NCBI RefSeq assembly: GCF_040412425.1
Contig: NC_089743.1
Location: forward strand, 87,823,471 to 87,887,470
Direction: 5' to 3'
DNA: 64,000 nt
Source of the DNA: Macrobrachium rosenbergii
Lineage: Eukaryota; Arthropoda; Malacostraca; Decapoda; Palaemonidae
Every line of letters starts with the position of its first letter. Within the stretch, counting starts at the first letter, position 1. The notes beneath the pieces were generated by a model, which was not told the DNA's origin, ran no database searches, and saw only the letters and a list, made by a program, of their open reading frames with translations. Positions 1 to 12,500 of the stretch are shown here, in pieces. The position numbers and the translations under genes are program-made.

Positions 1-400
1 TGGTAATTTATGGGCTGCTATAGAGCAAGGGCCAGTGCCAGCACAAGGCTGCTAAATCTAAGTAGTAAGTGGTAACAATGAAAGTAGTACTAGTACAGTA
101 ATGGTAGTTGCTATATACGTACACTATCAACCGCACTACCATCGCTACTAGTGAAACATAAGCTGGTACCATTAAAACTGCCACCAGTAATATTACCAAA
201 ACTTCTACACATGGAAAAATATATAACTGCTGCCATCATTAACACTATTATGACTGCTAGTATCACTAACGCGACTATCACTATAACTGTCATTAGCATT
301 ATCATCACTGCTGCTATCACCAGTATCACTTGCATCATTACTACCATTACTGGTACTACTAAATATTACTGTCATTAATACTCTCCTTCATATACATGAT
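1..400. repeat. Low-complexity ACT/ATC-rich sequence
   Basis: From about 200 to 380 the sequence is an imperfect run of trinucleotides such as ATC, ACT and ATT. Open frames on both strands come from this composition (runs of Ile and Thr), so no gene is called. Confidence 0.6.
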
Positions 401-1061
401 AAACCTGTGAACCTAGCTGTTGTACATGTCAAAAGAGTTGGGCAAAATAACCCGAGAATGTCCTGTGACGATTCACGGCAAAATTAATTGCTAATATTAA
501 AATAAACTCTTTTTGTTCTAATCCTTACCAATATCTTACAGGCAAATGATGATATTACTAATGACCATTCAGCAGACCGCGGCATCTCGTCCCCGGGAGA
601 GGTTTCAGGAGCGTTGTTTAGTATATTTTGCTTTCCTATTGTCTATTGAAGGGTCATAGGTAACCTAACACCTAATTAACCAAAAACAGTTAAACATATA
701 TCGCACAGTTATTGCTTAAACAGCAGAGAAAGCTTGTAAATTACAAGCGCTGCCTCAAGGTAAGTACCCAGCCGTTACTTATTTTTTTAAAGCTAGGAGA
801 CTGAGACGGGCAATACTATGCTCACATTAAAGCTCAGCTCTGTGAAAGCAAAGGGAGAAAAAAAGGGAAGGAAGTTAAGGAACAGTATTTCTCAGGTGAT
901 GAGTCGTTACCCTCTTGAAAAGCTGCAAACTGAATGACTCCGGGAAAATCTGACGGGGGCAGAGTTTCACTATTTTGATGTGAGGGGGATGAATGAGTTA
1001 TCAAATTGGTTTATCACTGAATTGACCATTTCCTGTTTATATATACTGTATATTGTATTTG

Positions 1062-1063
<2 letters not shown>
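401..1063. other. Intergenic, nothing recognised
   Basis: AT-rich unique-looking sequence. I see no coding exon, RNA gene or repeat boundary. Confidence 0.5.

Positions 1064-1147
<84 letters not shown>
1064..1147. repeat. (TA)n microsatellite
   Basis: Uninterrupted TA dinucleotides for about 80 bp. The Tyr/Ile open frames across it on both strands are artefacts. Confidence 0.97.
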
Positions 1148-1148
<1 letters not shown>

Positions 1149-1783
1149 TTGACCAACCAGCGCTGCCTGGGAAAAAATCTGAGGACTCAAAATATTTTCC
1201 CGCACCTCCTTGTGCTGACTGTCCCTTTTAAAAATTTCAACACCCCGACAAATCTCCTTCATTAAGTGAAAATGCATCGAAGCATCCGAATTAAATACAA
1301 ATATAAATCAATTTCCCGTCTAAAATAAATTCTGGGAACACATGCTAACACTGACACATCTACAAAAAAGATCTACTTCAATATCTCAAACAAATTCTGC
1401 TTCCCTCAAAATCAGCATTCATAAATAGTGTAAGGTGTCAAAGAAACGAGCAGGTAAAAGTTACTGCTACTTTATTACAGATCCAGGCAGCTTATATTGC
1501 GGCCGACTGACGCCGGGCCGTGAGAGACAATGGAATTGACTGTGACCTGAGGTCGAAACAATAAACAATAATATGCAGTGAACGAGTACAAATTACAATA
1601 CAAAACATACAGAGCTACAATATGGATACAGTCTTGATGCCTGTGAATGAAGAAACATGTGATACACAATGTGTGACATTCGTATAAATACCATAAAGTA
1701 AAAATGATTAAAATGCGTGACCTGGCACGTTTTAGGCGTGACTAATCGAGCTTGAAGAAAATGGGAAGTCACCAAAGAAAACA
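1148..1783. other. Intergenic, nothing recognised
   Basis: No gene, SINE or transposon end seen. Confidence 0.5.
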
Positions 1784-1917
1784 AGCTCAGCGGAGACTTA
1801 ATTAATGGCGCCGCCGAAACACTATCCTGGCGCCGATGTGGTGACTTTACAGCTCAGCGGAGACTTAATTAATGGCGCCGCCGAAACACTATCCTGGCGC
1901 CGATGTGGTGACTTTAC
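1784..1917. repeat. Perfect 67-bp tandem duplication
   Basis: The 67-bp unit starting AGCTCAGCGGAGACTTAATT at 1784 is repeated without a mismatch from 1851. Each unit contains two TGGCGCCG motifs. Identity of the copies indicates a recent duplication or an assembly duplication. Confidence 0.95.
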
Positions 1918-2185
1918 AATAGTAGCTGGGTGAAACCATACATCGATAACCATCCTGAACATGCATGAACGTAGATCTTTTTATGTTCCTACGTACACAG
2001 ACAAAAAATCTCGAAATACTGAGGGTCAGAAAGGTGTGAGTACCAATGAACCCAAAAAATATTTGTTTTCAATACAATATAGGCTTGACCTAAAGTAGTT
2101 CATGGCGGGACAACCCTCAGCGTGAAAGATGAGAAATTATTTGTTACGAAATACAGATGAAATACAGAAGTCCATGAAGTCTAAC

Positions 2186-2495
2186 CCCCGTAGAGAGGTA
2201 GCGCCATCAGTGCACCTCATGCGGTGCCCTGTAGCATTACTTAAGGTTCTTTGCAGCATGCCTTTGGCCTCCAGATGCAACTACTTTCATTCCTTTTACT
2301 CTACCTCCTTTCATATTCTCTTTCTTCTATATTACTTTCCACCCTGTCCTAACAATTGATTCGTAGGGCAACTGCAAGGTTTTCCTCCTGTTACACCTTT
2401 CATTCCTTCTTACTGTTAATTTCCGTTTCAGCGCTGAATGACCTCATAGGTCCCGGTGCTTGGCCTTTGGCCTAAATTCTGTATTCAGGTCAATT
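2186..2495 (+). mobile_element. SINE family A, full-length copy with 13-bp TSD
   Basis: A dispersed element of about 310 bp, present at least four more times here (26821, 58041, 61691, 62936). The head has a tRNA-like box A (GGTAGCGCCATCAGTGC) and a degenerate box B (GGTTCTTTGCAGC), suggesting a tRNA-derived pol III SINE. The 3' end carries the shared motif GGCCTTTGGCCTAAATTCT and an ATTC-type tail. It is flanked by the direct repeat CATGAAGTCTAAC at 2173-2185 and 2496-2508, the mark of target-primed insertion. The family name is not known to me. Confidence 0.85.
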
Positions 2496-2508
2496 CATGA
2501 AGTCTAAC

Positions 2509-3026
2509 AAAAGTTCATGAAGTCCAACAGAACTTGATTATGGTCATGCATTCCTAAGAATGAAGGGCAAAAGCAGGGAGAACACAGCATGCAAAGGGCC
2601 CTCAAGGAATGTAAACAAGCCATTTTTCACCTGACAGAGCCAACGAACAGAAACAAATCCAGCCAGGGCGCTACACTACTGATGGATGAGTAAGCGCCGG
2701 ACAAAGCTAATTAGAAAATCCACCTAGAAAAACAAAAAAATCAGTTGAGCCTCGCTGCTAATGAGGAGGAGGTTCGCAATTATAACTTGTTTCGTTTTGG
2801 GTCGCGCTTAATTGCGAAAAAACTCCGTGTCAGTCGCTTGCAAGGGCATCGTCGCCCTTGGCCAAATATAGAATTTTCCTCGCGTCATTAACAATGGTAA
2901 AGGGCGTTGGAAGAGTCTAAGATTGAGGAATAGAAGAAATAGCTTTTTGTTGGGGGGAGGGGGAGGTCAGACAGTTGGAGTAATATTTAATATCTGAATT
3001 TACTGTATGAAAGTATAAATCAATTG
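2509..3026. other. Intergenic, nothing recognised
   Basis: A partial echo of the SINE target (TTCATGAAGTCCAAC) occurs at about 2514. Otherwise I see nothing. Confidence 0.45.

Positions 3027-4087
<1,061 letters not shown>

Positions 4088-4132
<45 letters not shown>
4088..4132. repeat. (TC)n microsatellite
   Basis: About 22 uninterrupted TC repeats. Confidence 0.95.
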
Positions 4133-4134
<2 letters not shown>

Positions 4135-4494
4135 CTTTCGATAATGGGAGATAGAGAGCGGGTGTAATAAAACTGCACTCGTCTTTTGTCGACGACAGTA
4201 ATGATAATGTTATCCCTTCCAAGCGCAATCCTGCGCAGTCCATTACGTGATGAACTTGGATATGTATAGGTAAATGCAAGCGAGGACATGCGCGTGCGCA
4301 CGCAAAGACACACACACACATATATGTATACTGTGTGTATATATATTCAAATATGAAACGAGGAAACCCAGAACAGAGACTGCAGACAATGTGAGAATGA
4401 TGGTTGATCTCTCACGGAAAATAAGAGATGTAGATGAGTTTCCCGGAAAGAAAATTCTTGCGAGTGAAATTGACACCCGCGAACCTGCATAGAC
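4133..4494. other. Intergenic, nothing recognised
   Basis: Contains a short CA/TA-rich stretch at 4311-4347. Otherwise unremarkable. Confidence 0.45.
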
Positions 4495-4936
4495 AGCCTA
4501 ACCTGAATACACAGCTTAACCTGGATAGACATCCTAACCTGAATGGACATCCTAACCTGAATAGACAGCTTAGCCTGGATAGACACCCTAAATTGAATAG
4601 ATATCCTAACCTGAACAGATATCCTAATCTGAATGGACAGCCTAACCTGAATAGACTGCTTAACCTGAATCGACATCCTAACCTGAATAGACACCCTAAC
4701 CTGAATGGACACCCTAACCTGAATAGACATCCTAATCTGAAGACATCCTAACCTGAACAGACATCCTAATCTGAATAGACATCCTAACCTCAATAGACAT
4801 AATCTGAAGACATCTTAACTTGAACAGACATCCTAATCTGAATAGACATCCTAACCTGAATAGACAGCCTAGCCTGAACAGACAGCTTAGACTGGATTGA
4901 CAGCACAACCTGAATAGACATTATAACTTGGATAGA
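4495..4936. repeat. 18-bp minisatellite
   Basis: About two dozen variants of an 18-bp unit, CCTAACCTGAATAGACAT, in head-to-tail order. Because 18 is a multiple of three, one frame reads as hexapeptide repeats (PNLNRH-like) and the other strand is open too. There is no start context, splice site or homology to support a protein. Some units lost a few bases near 4735-4800, which breaks the frame. Confidence 0.9.
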
Positions 4937-4938
4937 TT

Positions 4939-5165
4939 CAGTGGCGTAGCCAGGAATTTAGTAAGGGGGCGGGTGGGGGTTTACTCTCGTGGAAGATGAT
5001 CCAGGCGAAGCAGAGAGCCCCTACAGCTGGGGGACTTGTTTTTCACCAATTTTAGAGGCATTTTGATGCACATGAAATGTATATTTTTAACATATCCAAG
5101 AACCAGTATTAAGTGGTTCATCTGGTGGAATAATAATAATAATAGTAATAATAATAATAATAGTT
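4939..5165 (+). mobile_element. hAT-like transposon end (fragment)
   Basis: Begins with CAGTGGCGTAGCCAGGAATT followed by a G-rich stretch, a form typical of hAT terminal inverted repeats. It resembles the end of the complete element at 30702-31020. I could not find a matching right end. The fragment runs into an (AAT)n tract at about 5131-5161. Confidence 0.5.
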
Positions 5166-5340
5166 TTGGCTATGTTCCCTTAGATCAAAGATTTAACGAA
5201 TGACAAAACCATTCATCGAATACTTATGCCATTTGCCTGCAACCATTCATGCGTCGAAACGAAATCTCTGTAACGTCTCAATTCTCTCTCTCTCTCTCCA
5301 CTTTCAAGACTAGATCACATCCAGTCATTATCTGTTATGA

Positions 5341-5342
<2 letters not shown>

Positions 5343-5393
<51 letters not shown>
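5343..5393. repeat. (TC)n microsatellite
   Basis: TC repeats; a shorter TC tract lies just upstream at 5283-5298. Confidence 0.95.
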
Positions 5394-5394
<1 letters not shown>

Positions 5395-5396
5395 CC

Positions 5397-5565
5397 AGAA
5401 TCCTTGACGTCTTCAATTTATTACTGTACTAATGCGAGGTCTTGTTAAACCCCACGAAGCTGGATTCGCAGCCAGGATCCTTCACATATATTATAACACT
5501 AACGAGAGGTCCTGTGAAGTTCCCCGAAGCTTGACTCGAACCCCGAATCCTTCTCCTCCTACCCG
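5397..5565. repeat. Imperfect direct repeat pair of about 85-90 bp
   Basis: Two similar blocks share the pattern AATCCTT, TATTA, ACTAA, CGAGGTC, CACGAAGCT and GATTCG-like motifs, starting near 5398 and 5485. Divergent and without coding signal. Confidence 0.4.
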
Positions 5566-5593
5566 TCTTCAAAGAGTCCCAGAGGACATATTC

Positions 5594-6005
5594 GAAAACT
5601 AAGTATCATCAATCAACACTTGTTTAGCAGGAGGTTGCCTCACTGCTGCTAAACGACGCGTCCCCAGAAACAGGAAGGGAATCGGGAGGAAAAAGTCCCA
5701 GGAGAGATAATCGACAGCTGAAGTATCATCAAACAGAAAGAGATGTACAGCAGGAGCGCGACATCCAGAAACAAGAAAGGGATCGAGAGAAAGCGAGCTT
5801 GCTGGCACCGAAGGTATAGAGGTTCGCAGAAGAGAAGCAGAAATAGGGAAAAAGATCCCGTGGAAATAAATGATAACGCCGAAGATGAACGACATGGAGG
5901 AAGGTTTTCCGAAGAGAATGTCCCAGTCTTAGGAGAGGATACCATGAATGAAATAGAGAGGAAGAGAAGGAGTTCTTCTCACCAACAATGGAATGACGAG
6001 GACTG
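5594..6005. repeat. GA-rich imperfect repeats of about 100 bp
   Basis: The motif AAGTATCATCAA recurs near 5601 and 5720, and CAGAAACAGGAAGGGA-like blocks recur near 5665, 5765 and 5845. An 87-codon frame here (5743-6006) is Arg/Lys/Glu-rich with no recognisable domain. I treat it as composition-driven rather than a gene. Confidence 0.4.
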
Positions 6006-6536
6006 AACCTGAAGTTTTCTGTGTATGTGTATATGTGTATGTGACTGTGTGATATGTGAGCGCGCTCAGTTGTTTGTGTGTATGTAAGGGGGTGTATATG
6101 AAGGGGTAGGTAGGTAGGAAGGTGGGAGAGGGTAGGTATAGGTAGGTAGGAGGGAGGGAGGGTGAGTGTAAGAGTATGCATGATTTTGAGTGTGCTTGAA
6201 GTCTTCCTCTTCATTTCTGAATAACCTCTCAATCTGTCTTTCTCTCTAAATCATCTATTTCTCTTTCTCTATTTCTTTCTCTCTGAATAATCTCTCTATC
6301 TCTTTTTCGCTCTCTCTTTCTCTCTAAATAATCTCTTTCTCTATCCCTTTCTTTCTTACAGTCTTTTCCTTTTCCTCACCTTTGTTTCTAACACGTATTC
6401 TATTTCTCTTTTTGCAGATGTTATGTCAAAGATTGCCTGAGAAGATGGTCTCGAGAAGAAAATGAAGAAAGCAAAAGGAATGGAACGAATGTTCAATAGG
6501 ACTAGGTGAACTCCGCCACCAACCTGGAAAGGATGC
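6006..6536. other. Low-complexity GT, GGTA and TCTT-rich DNA before the satellite
   Basis: GT-rich to about 6090, GGTAGG/GGGA-rich to about 6165, then pyrimidine-rich (TCTCTTTC-like) to about 6370. No gene. Confidence 0.6.
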
Positions 6537-9500
6537 AATGGCCAGGGCTGGCGAGCGACCAGCGGTTGGGGGACCGCCTGGAAGCTGGCCGCCGCTCTGG
6601 CCCACGAGCCCGCTTAGACCGAGGACATCCAGGAGACGACGCAGCGGCCAGTGCAACCGAGGATGTCCAGGAGATGATGCATTGGCCGGTGCAGGTGAGC
6701 GACCGGGCAGTTGGGGACCCGCCCGGAAGCTCACCGCCGCCCTGGCCCGAGAGACCGAGGAGACAGCCAGGACAGGACGCATCGGCCGGGGCAGGCGAGC
6801 GACCGGGCGGTTGGGGGGCCGCCCAGAAGCTCGCCGCCGCCCTGGCCCGAGAGACGGAGGAGACAGCCAGGAGAGGACGCATCAGCCGGGGCAGGCGAGT
6901 GACCGGGCGGTTGGGGGGCCGCCCGGAAGCTCGCCGCCGCCCTGGCCCGAGAGACCGAGGAGACAGCCAGGACAGGACGCATCGGCCGGGGCAGGCGAGC
7001 GACCGGGCGGTTGGGGCCGCCCGAAGCTTCGCCGCCGCCCTGGCCCGAGACCGAGGAGACAGCCAGGAGAGGGACGATCGGCGGGGCAGGCGAGCGACCG
7101 GGCGGTTGGGGGCCGCCAGAAGCTCGCCGCCGCCCTGGCCCGAGACGGAGAGACAGCCAGAGAGGACGCATCAGCGGGGCAGGCGAGTGACCGGGCGGTT
7201 GGGGGCCGCCGAAGCTCGCCGCCCTGGCCCGAGACCGAGGAGACAGCCAGGACAGGACGCATCGGCCGGGGCAGGCGAGCGACCGGGCGGTTGGGGGGCC
7301 GCCCGGAAGCTCGCCGCCGCCCTGGCCCGAGAGACCGAGGAGACAGCCAGGAGAGGACGCATCGGCGGGCAGGCGGCATCGGGCGGTTGGGGGCGCCGAA
7401 GCTCACCGCCACCCTGGCCCGAGACGGAGGAGACAGCCAGGAGAGTACGCATCAGCCGGGCAGGCGAGCGACCGGGCGGTTGGGGGCCGCCCAGAAGCTT
7501 CGCCGCCGCCCTGGCCCGAGACCGAGGAGACAGCCAGGACAGGATGCATCGGCGGGGGGCAGGCGGCGACCGGGCGGTTGGGGGCCGCCGAAGCTCGCCG
7601 CCGCCCCTGGCCCGAGAGACCAAGGAGACAGCCAGGAGAGGACGATCGGCGAGGCAGGCGAGCTACGGGCGGTTGGGGCCGCCGGAAGCTCGCCGCCGCC
7701 TGGCCCGAGACCAAGGAGACAGCCAGGAGAGGACGATCGGCCGGGCAGGCGAGCGACCGGGCGGTTGGGGGCCGCCGGAAGCTCGCCGCCGCCCTGGCCC
7801 GAGAGACCGAGGAGACAGCCAGGAGAGGACGCATCAGCCAGGGCAGGCGAGTGACCGGGCGGTTGGGGGGCCGCCCGGAAGCTCGCCGCCGCCCTGGCCC
7901 GAGACCGAGGAGACAGCCAGGACAGGATGCATCGGCGGGGCAGGCGGCGACCGGGCGGTTGGGGGCCGCCGAAGCTTCGCCGCCGCCCTGGCCCGAGAGA
8001 CCAAGGAGACAGCCAGGAGAGGACGCATCGGCGGGGCAGGCGAGCGCGACCGGGCGGTTGGGGGCCGCCGAAGCTCGCCGCCGCCCTGGCCCGAGAGACC
8101 AAGGAGACAGCCAGGAGAGGACGCATCGGCCGGGGCAGGCGAGCGACCGGGCGGTTGGGGGGCCGCCCAGAAGCTCGCCGCCGCCCTGGCCCGAGAGACC
8201 GAGGAGACAGCCAGGACAGGATGCATCGGCCGGGGCAGGCGAGCGACCGGGCGGTTGGGGCCGCCGAGGCTTCGCCGCCGCCCTGGCCCGAGGCAGAGAG
8301 GAGACAGCCAGGAGAGGACGATCGGCCGGGCAGGCGAGTGACCGGGCGGTTGGGGCCGCCAGAAGCTCGCCGCCGCCCTGGCCCGAGACCGAGAGACAGC
8401 CAGGACAGGACGATCGGTCGGGCAGGCGAAGCGACCGGGCGGTTGGGGCCGCCCGAAGCTTCGCCGCCGCCCTGGCCCGAGAGACCGAGGAGACAGCCAG
8501 GAGAGGACGCATCGGCCGGGGCAGGCGAGCGACCGGGCGGTTGGGGGGCCGCCCGGAAGCTCGCCGCCGCCCTGGCCCGAGAGACGGAGGAGACAGCCAG
8601 GAGAGGACGCATCAGCCGGGGCAGGCGAGCGACCGGGCGGTTGGGGGGCCGCCCAGAAGCTCGCCGCCGCCCTGGCCCGAGAGACCGAGGAGACAGCCAG
8701 GAGAGGACGATCGGCGGGGCAGGCGAAGTGACCGGGCGGTTGGGGGCCGCCGAAGCTCGCCGCCGCCCTGGCCCGAGAGACGGAGGAGACAGCCAGGACA
8801 GGACGCATCGGCCGGGCAGGCGAGCGACCGGGCGGTTGGGGGCCGCCGAAGCTTCGCGCCGCCCCTGGCCCGAGAGACGGAGGAGACAGCCAGGAGAGGA
8901 CGATCGGCGGGGCAGGCGAGCTACCGGGCGGTTGGGGGGCCGCCCGGAAGCTCGCCGCCGCCCTGGCCCAAGAGACGGAGGAGACAGCCAGGAGAGGACG
9001 CATCGGCCAGGGCAGGAGAGCGACCGGGTGGTTGGGGGGCCGCCCGGAAGCTCGCCGCCACCCTGGCCCGAGAGACCAAGGAGACAGCCAGGAGAGGACG
9101 CATCGGCCGGGGCAATGGCCAGGGCTGGCGAGCGACCAGCGGTTGGGGGACCGCCTGGAAGCTGGCCGCCGCTCTGGCCCACGAGCCCGCTTAGACCGAA
9201 GACATCCAGGAGACGACGCAGCGGCCAGTGCAACCGAGGATGTCCAGGAGATGATGCATTGGCCGGGGCAGGTGAGCGACCGGGCAGTTGGGGACCCGCC
9301 CGGAAGCTCGCCGCCGCCCTGGCCCGAGAGACCGAGGAGACAGCCAGGACAGGAAGCATCGGCCGGGCAGGTGAGCGACCGGGCAGTTGGGGACCCGCCG
9401 AAGCTCACCGCCGCCCTGGCCCGAGACGGAGGAGACAGCCAGGAGAGGACGCGATCGGCGGGGCAGGCGGGCGACCGGGCGGTTGGGGGGCCGCCCGGAA

Positions 9501-12500
9501 GCTCGCCGCCGCCCTGGCCCGAGAGACCGAGGAGACAGCCAGGACAGGATGCATCGGCCGGGGCAGGCGGCGACCGGGCGGTTGGGGCCGCCGAAGCTTC
9601 GCCGCCACCCTGGCCCGAGACCAAGGAGACAGCCAGGAGAGGACGCATCGGCGGGGCAGGCGGCGGCCGGGCGGTTGGGGGCCGCCGAAGCTCGCCGCCG
9701 CCTGGCCCGAGACCAAGGAGACAGCCAGGAGAGGACGCGATCGGCGGGGCAGGCGAGCGACCGGGCGGTTGGGGGCCGCCCGAAGCTTCGCCGCCGCTCT
9801 GGCCCGAGACCGAGGAGACAGCCAGGACAGGATGCATCGGCCGGGGCAGGCGAGCGACCGGGCGGTTGGGGGGCCGCCCGGAAGCTCGCCGCCGCCCTGG
9901 CCCGAGAGACCGAGAGACAGCCAGGAGAGGAGCGACGATCGGCCGGGCAGGCGGCGACCGGGCGGTTGGGGCCGCCGAAGCTCGCCGCCGCCCTGCCCGA
10001 GAGACCGAGGAGACAGCCAGGAGAGGACGCATCAGCCGGGGCAGGCGGCGGCGACCGGGCGGTTGGGGGGCCGCCCAGAAGCTCGCCGCCGCCCTGGCCC
10101 GAGAGACCGAGGAGACAGCCAGGACAGGATGCATCGGCCGGGGCAGGCGAGCGACCGGGCGGTTGGGGGGCCGCCCGGAAGCTCGCCGCCGCCCTGGCCC
10201 GAGAGACCGAGGAGACAGCCAGGAGAGGACGCATCGGCCGGGGCAGGCGAGCTACCGGGCGGTTGGGGGCCGCCTGAAGCTTCGCCGCGCCCTGGCCCGA
10301 GACCGAGGAGACAGCCAGGAGAGGACGCATCGGCGGGCAGGCGAGCGGCCGGGCGGTTGGGGGCCGCCGGAAGCTCGCCGCCGCCCTGGCCCGAAGACGG
10401 AGAGACAGCCAGGAGAGGACGCATCAGCCGGGGCAGGCGGCGACCGAGGCGGTTGGGGCCGCCCAGAAGCTCGCCGCCGCCCTGGCCCGAGAGACCGAGG
10501 AGACAGCCAGGACAGGATGCATCGGGCCGGGCAGGCGAGCGACCGGGCGGTTGGGGCCGCCGAAGCTCGCCGCCGCCCCTGGCCCGAGAGACGGAGGAGA
10601 CAGCCAGGAGAGGACGCATCGGCGGGGCAGGCGGCGACCGGGCGGTTGGGGGCCGCCGAAGCTCGCCGCCGCCTGGCCCAAGAGACGGAGGAGACAGCCA
10701 GGAGAGGACGCATCGGCCGGGCAGGCGAGCGACCGAGCGGCGGTTGGGGCCGCCCAGAAGCTCGCCGCCGCCCTGGCCCGAGACGGAGGAGACAGCCAGG
10801 AGAGGACGCGTGGCGGGGCAGGCGAGCGACCGGGCGGTTGGGGGGCCGCCCAGAAGCTCGCCGCCGCCCTGGCCCGAGAGACCGAGGAGACAGCCAGGAG
10901 AGGACGATCGGCGGGGCAGGCGAGCGACGGGCGGTTGGGGCCGCCGAAGCTCGCCCGCCGCCTGGCCCAAGAGACGGAGGAGACAGCCAGGACAGGACGC
11001 ATCGGCCGGGCAGGTAAGCGACCGGGCAGTTGGGGACCCGCCCGGAAGCTCACCGCCGCCCTGGCCCGAGAGACCGAGGAGACAGCCAGGAGAGGACGCA
11101 TCGGCCGGGGCAGGCGAGTGACCGGGCGGTTGGGGGGCCGCCCGGAAGCTCGCCACCACCCTGGCCCGAGACCGAGAGACAGCCAGGACAGGATGCATCG
11201 GGCGGGGCAGGCGAGCGACCGGGCGGTTGGGGGCCGCCGAAGCTCGCCGCCGCCCTGGCCCGAGACCAAGGAGACAGCCAGGAGAGGACGCGATCGGCGG
11301 GGCAGGCGGCGACCGGGCGGTTGGGGGCCGCCCGAAGCTCGCCGCGCCTGGCCCGAGACCAAGGAGACAGCCAGGGAGGACGATCGGCGGGGCAGGCGGC
11401 GGCGGGCGGTTGGGGGCCGCCCAGAAGCTCGCCGCCGCCCTGGCCCGAGAGACCGAGGAGACAGCCAGGACAGGAGGCATCGGCCGGGCACTCGGCGACC
11501 GGGCGGTTGGGGGCCGCCGAAGCTTCGCCGCCGCCCTGGCCCGAGAGACCGAGGAGACAGCCAGGAGGACGATCGGCCGGGCAGGCGAGCGACCGGGCGG
11601 TTGGGGCCGCCGGAAGCTCGCCGCCGCCCTGGCCCGAGAGACCGAGGAGACAGCCAGGAGGACGCGCATCGGCGGGGCAGGCGAGCGACCGGGCGGTTGG
11701 GGCCGCCCAGAAGCTTCGCCGCCGCCCTGGCCCGGAGACCGAGGAGACAGCCAGGACAGGACGCATCGGCCGGGCAGGCGAGCGACCGGGCGGTTGGGGC
11801 CGCCAGAAGCTTCGCCGCCCGCCTGGCCCGGAGACGGAGGAGACAGCCAGGAGAGGACGCATCGGCCGGGGGCAGGCGAGCTACCGGGCGGTTGGGGGGC
11901 CGCCCGGAAGCTCGCCGCCGCCCTGGCCCAAGAGACGGAGGAGACAGCCAGGAGAGGACGCATCGGCCGGGGCAGGAGAGCGACCGGGTGGTTGGGGGGC
12001 CGCCCGGAAGCTCGCCGCCACCCTGGCCCGGGAGACCAAGGAGACAGCCAGTAGAGGACGATCGGCCGGGCAGGAGGCGAGCGACGGGCGGTTGGGGGCC
12101 GCCCGAGGCTTCGCCGGCGCCCTGGCCCGAGACCGAGGAGACAGCCAGGAGAGGACGCACGGCCAGGGCAGGCGGCGACCGGGCGGTTGGGGGCGCCCGA
12201 AGCTTCGCCGCCGCCCTGGCCCGAGAGACCGAGGAGACAGCCAGGAGAGGACGATCGGCCGGGCAGGCGAGCGACCGGCGGTTGGGGGCCGCCGAAGCTT
12301 CGCCGCCGCCCTGGCCCGAGAGACCGAGAATACAGCCAGGACAGGACGCATCCGGGCGGGGCAGGCGAGCGACGGCGGGCGGTTGGGGGCCGCCCGGGCT
12401 TCGCGCCGCCCTGGCCCAAGAGACGGAGGAGACAGCCAGGAGAGGACGCATCGGCCAGGGAAGGTGAGCGACCGGGTGGTTGGGGGGCCGCCCGGAAGCT

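Noticed and set aside
1053..1265. Tyr/Ile, Arg/Glu or Leu/Ser repeat proteins over TA and TC tracts (here and near 3024, 31707, 37931, 39970, 55045, 57183, 59248 and 60115)
   Set aside because: Direct translations of dinucleotide microsatellites.
5743..6006. 87-codon Arg/Lys/Glu-rich frame
   Set aside because: Lies in GA-rich imperfect repeats; composition explains it and no domain is recognisable.
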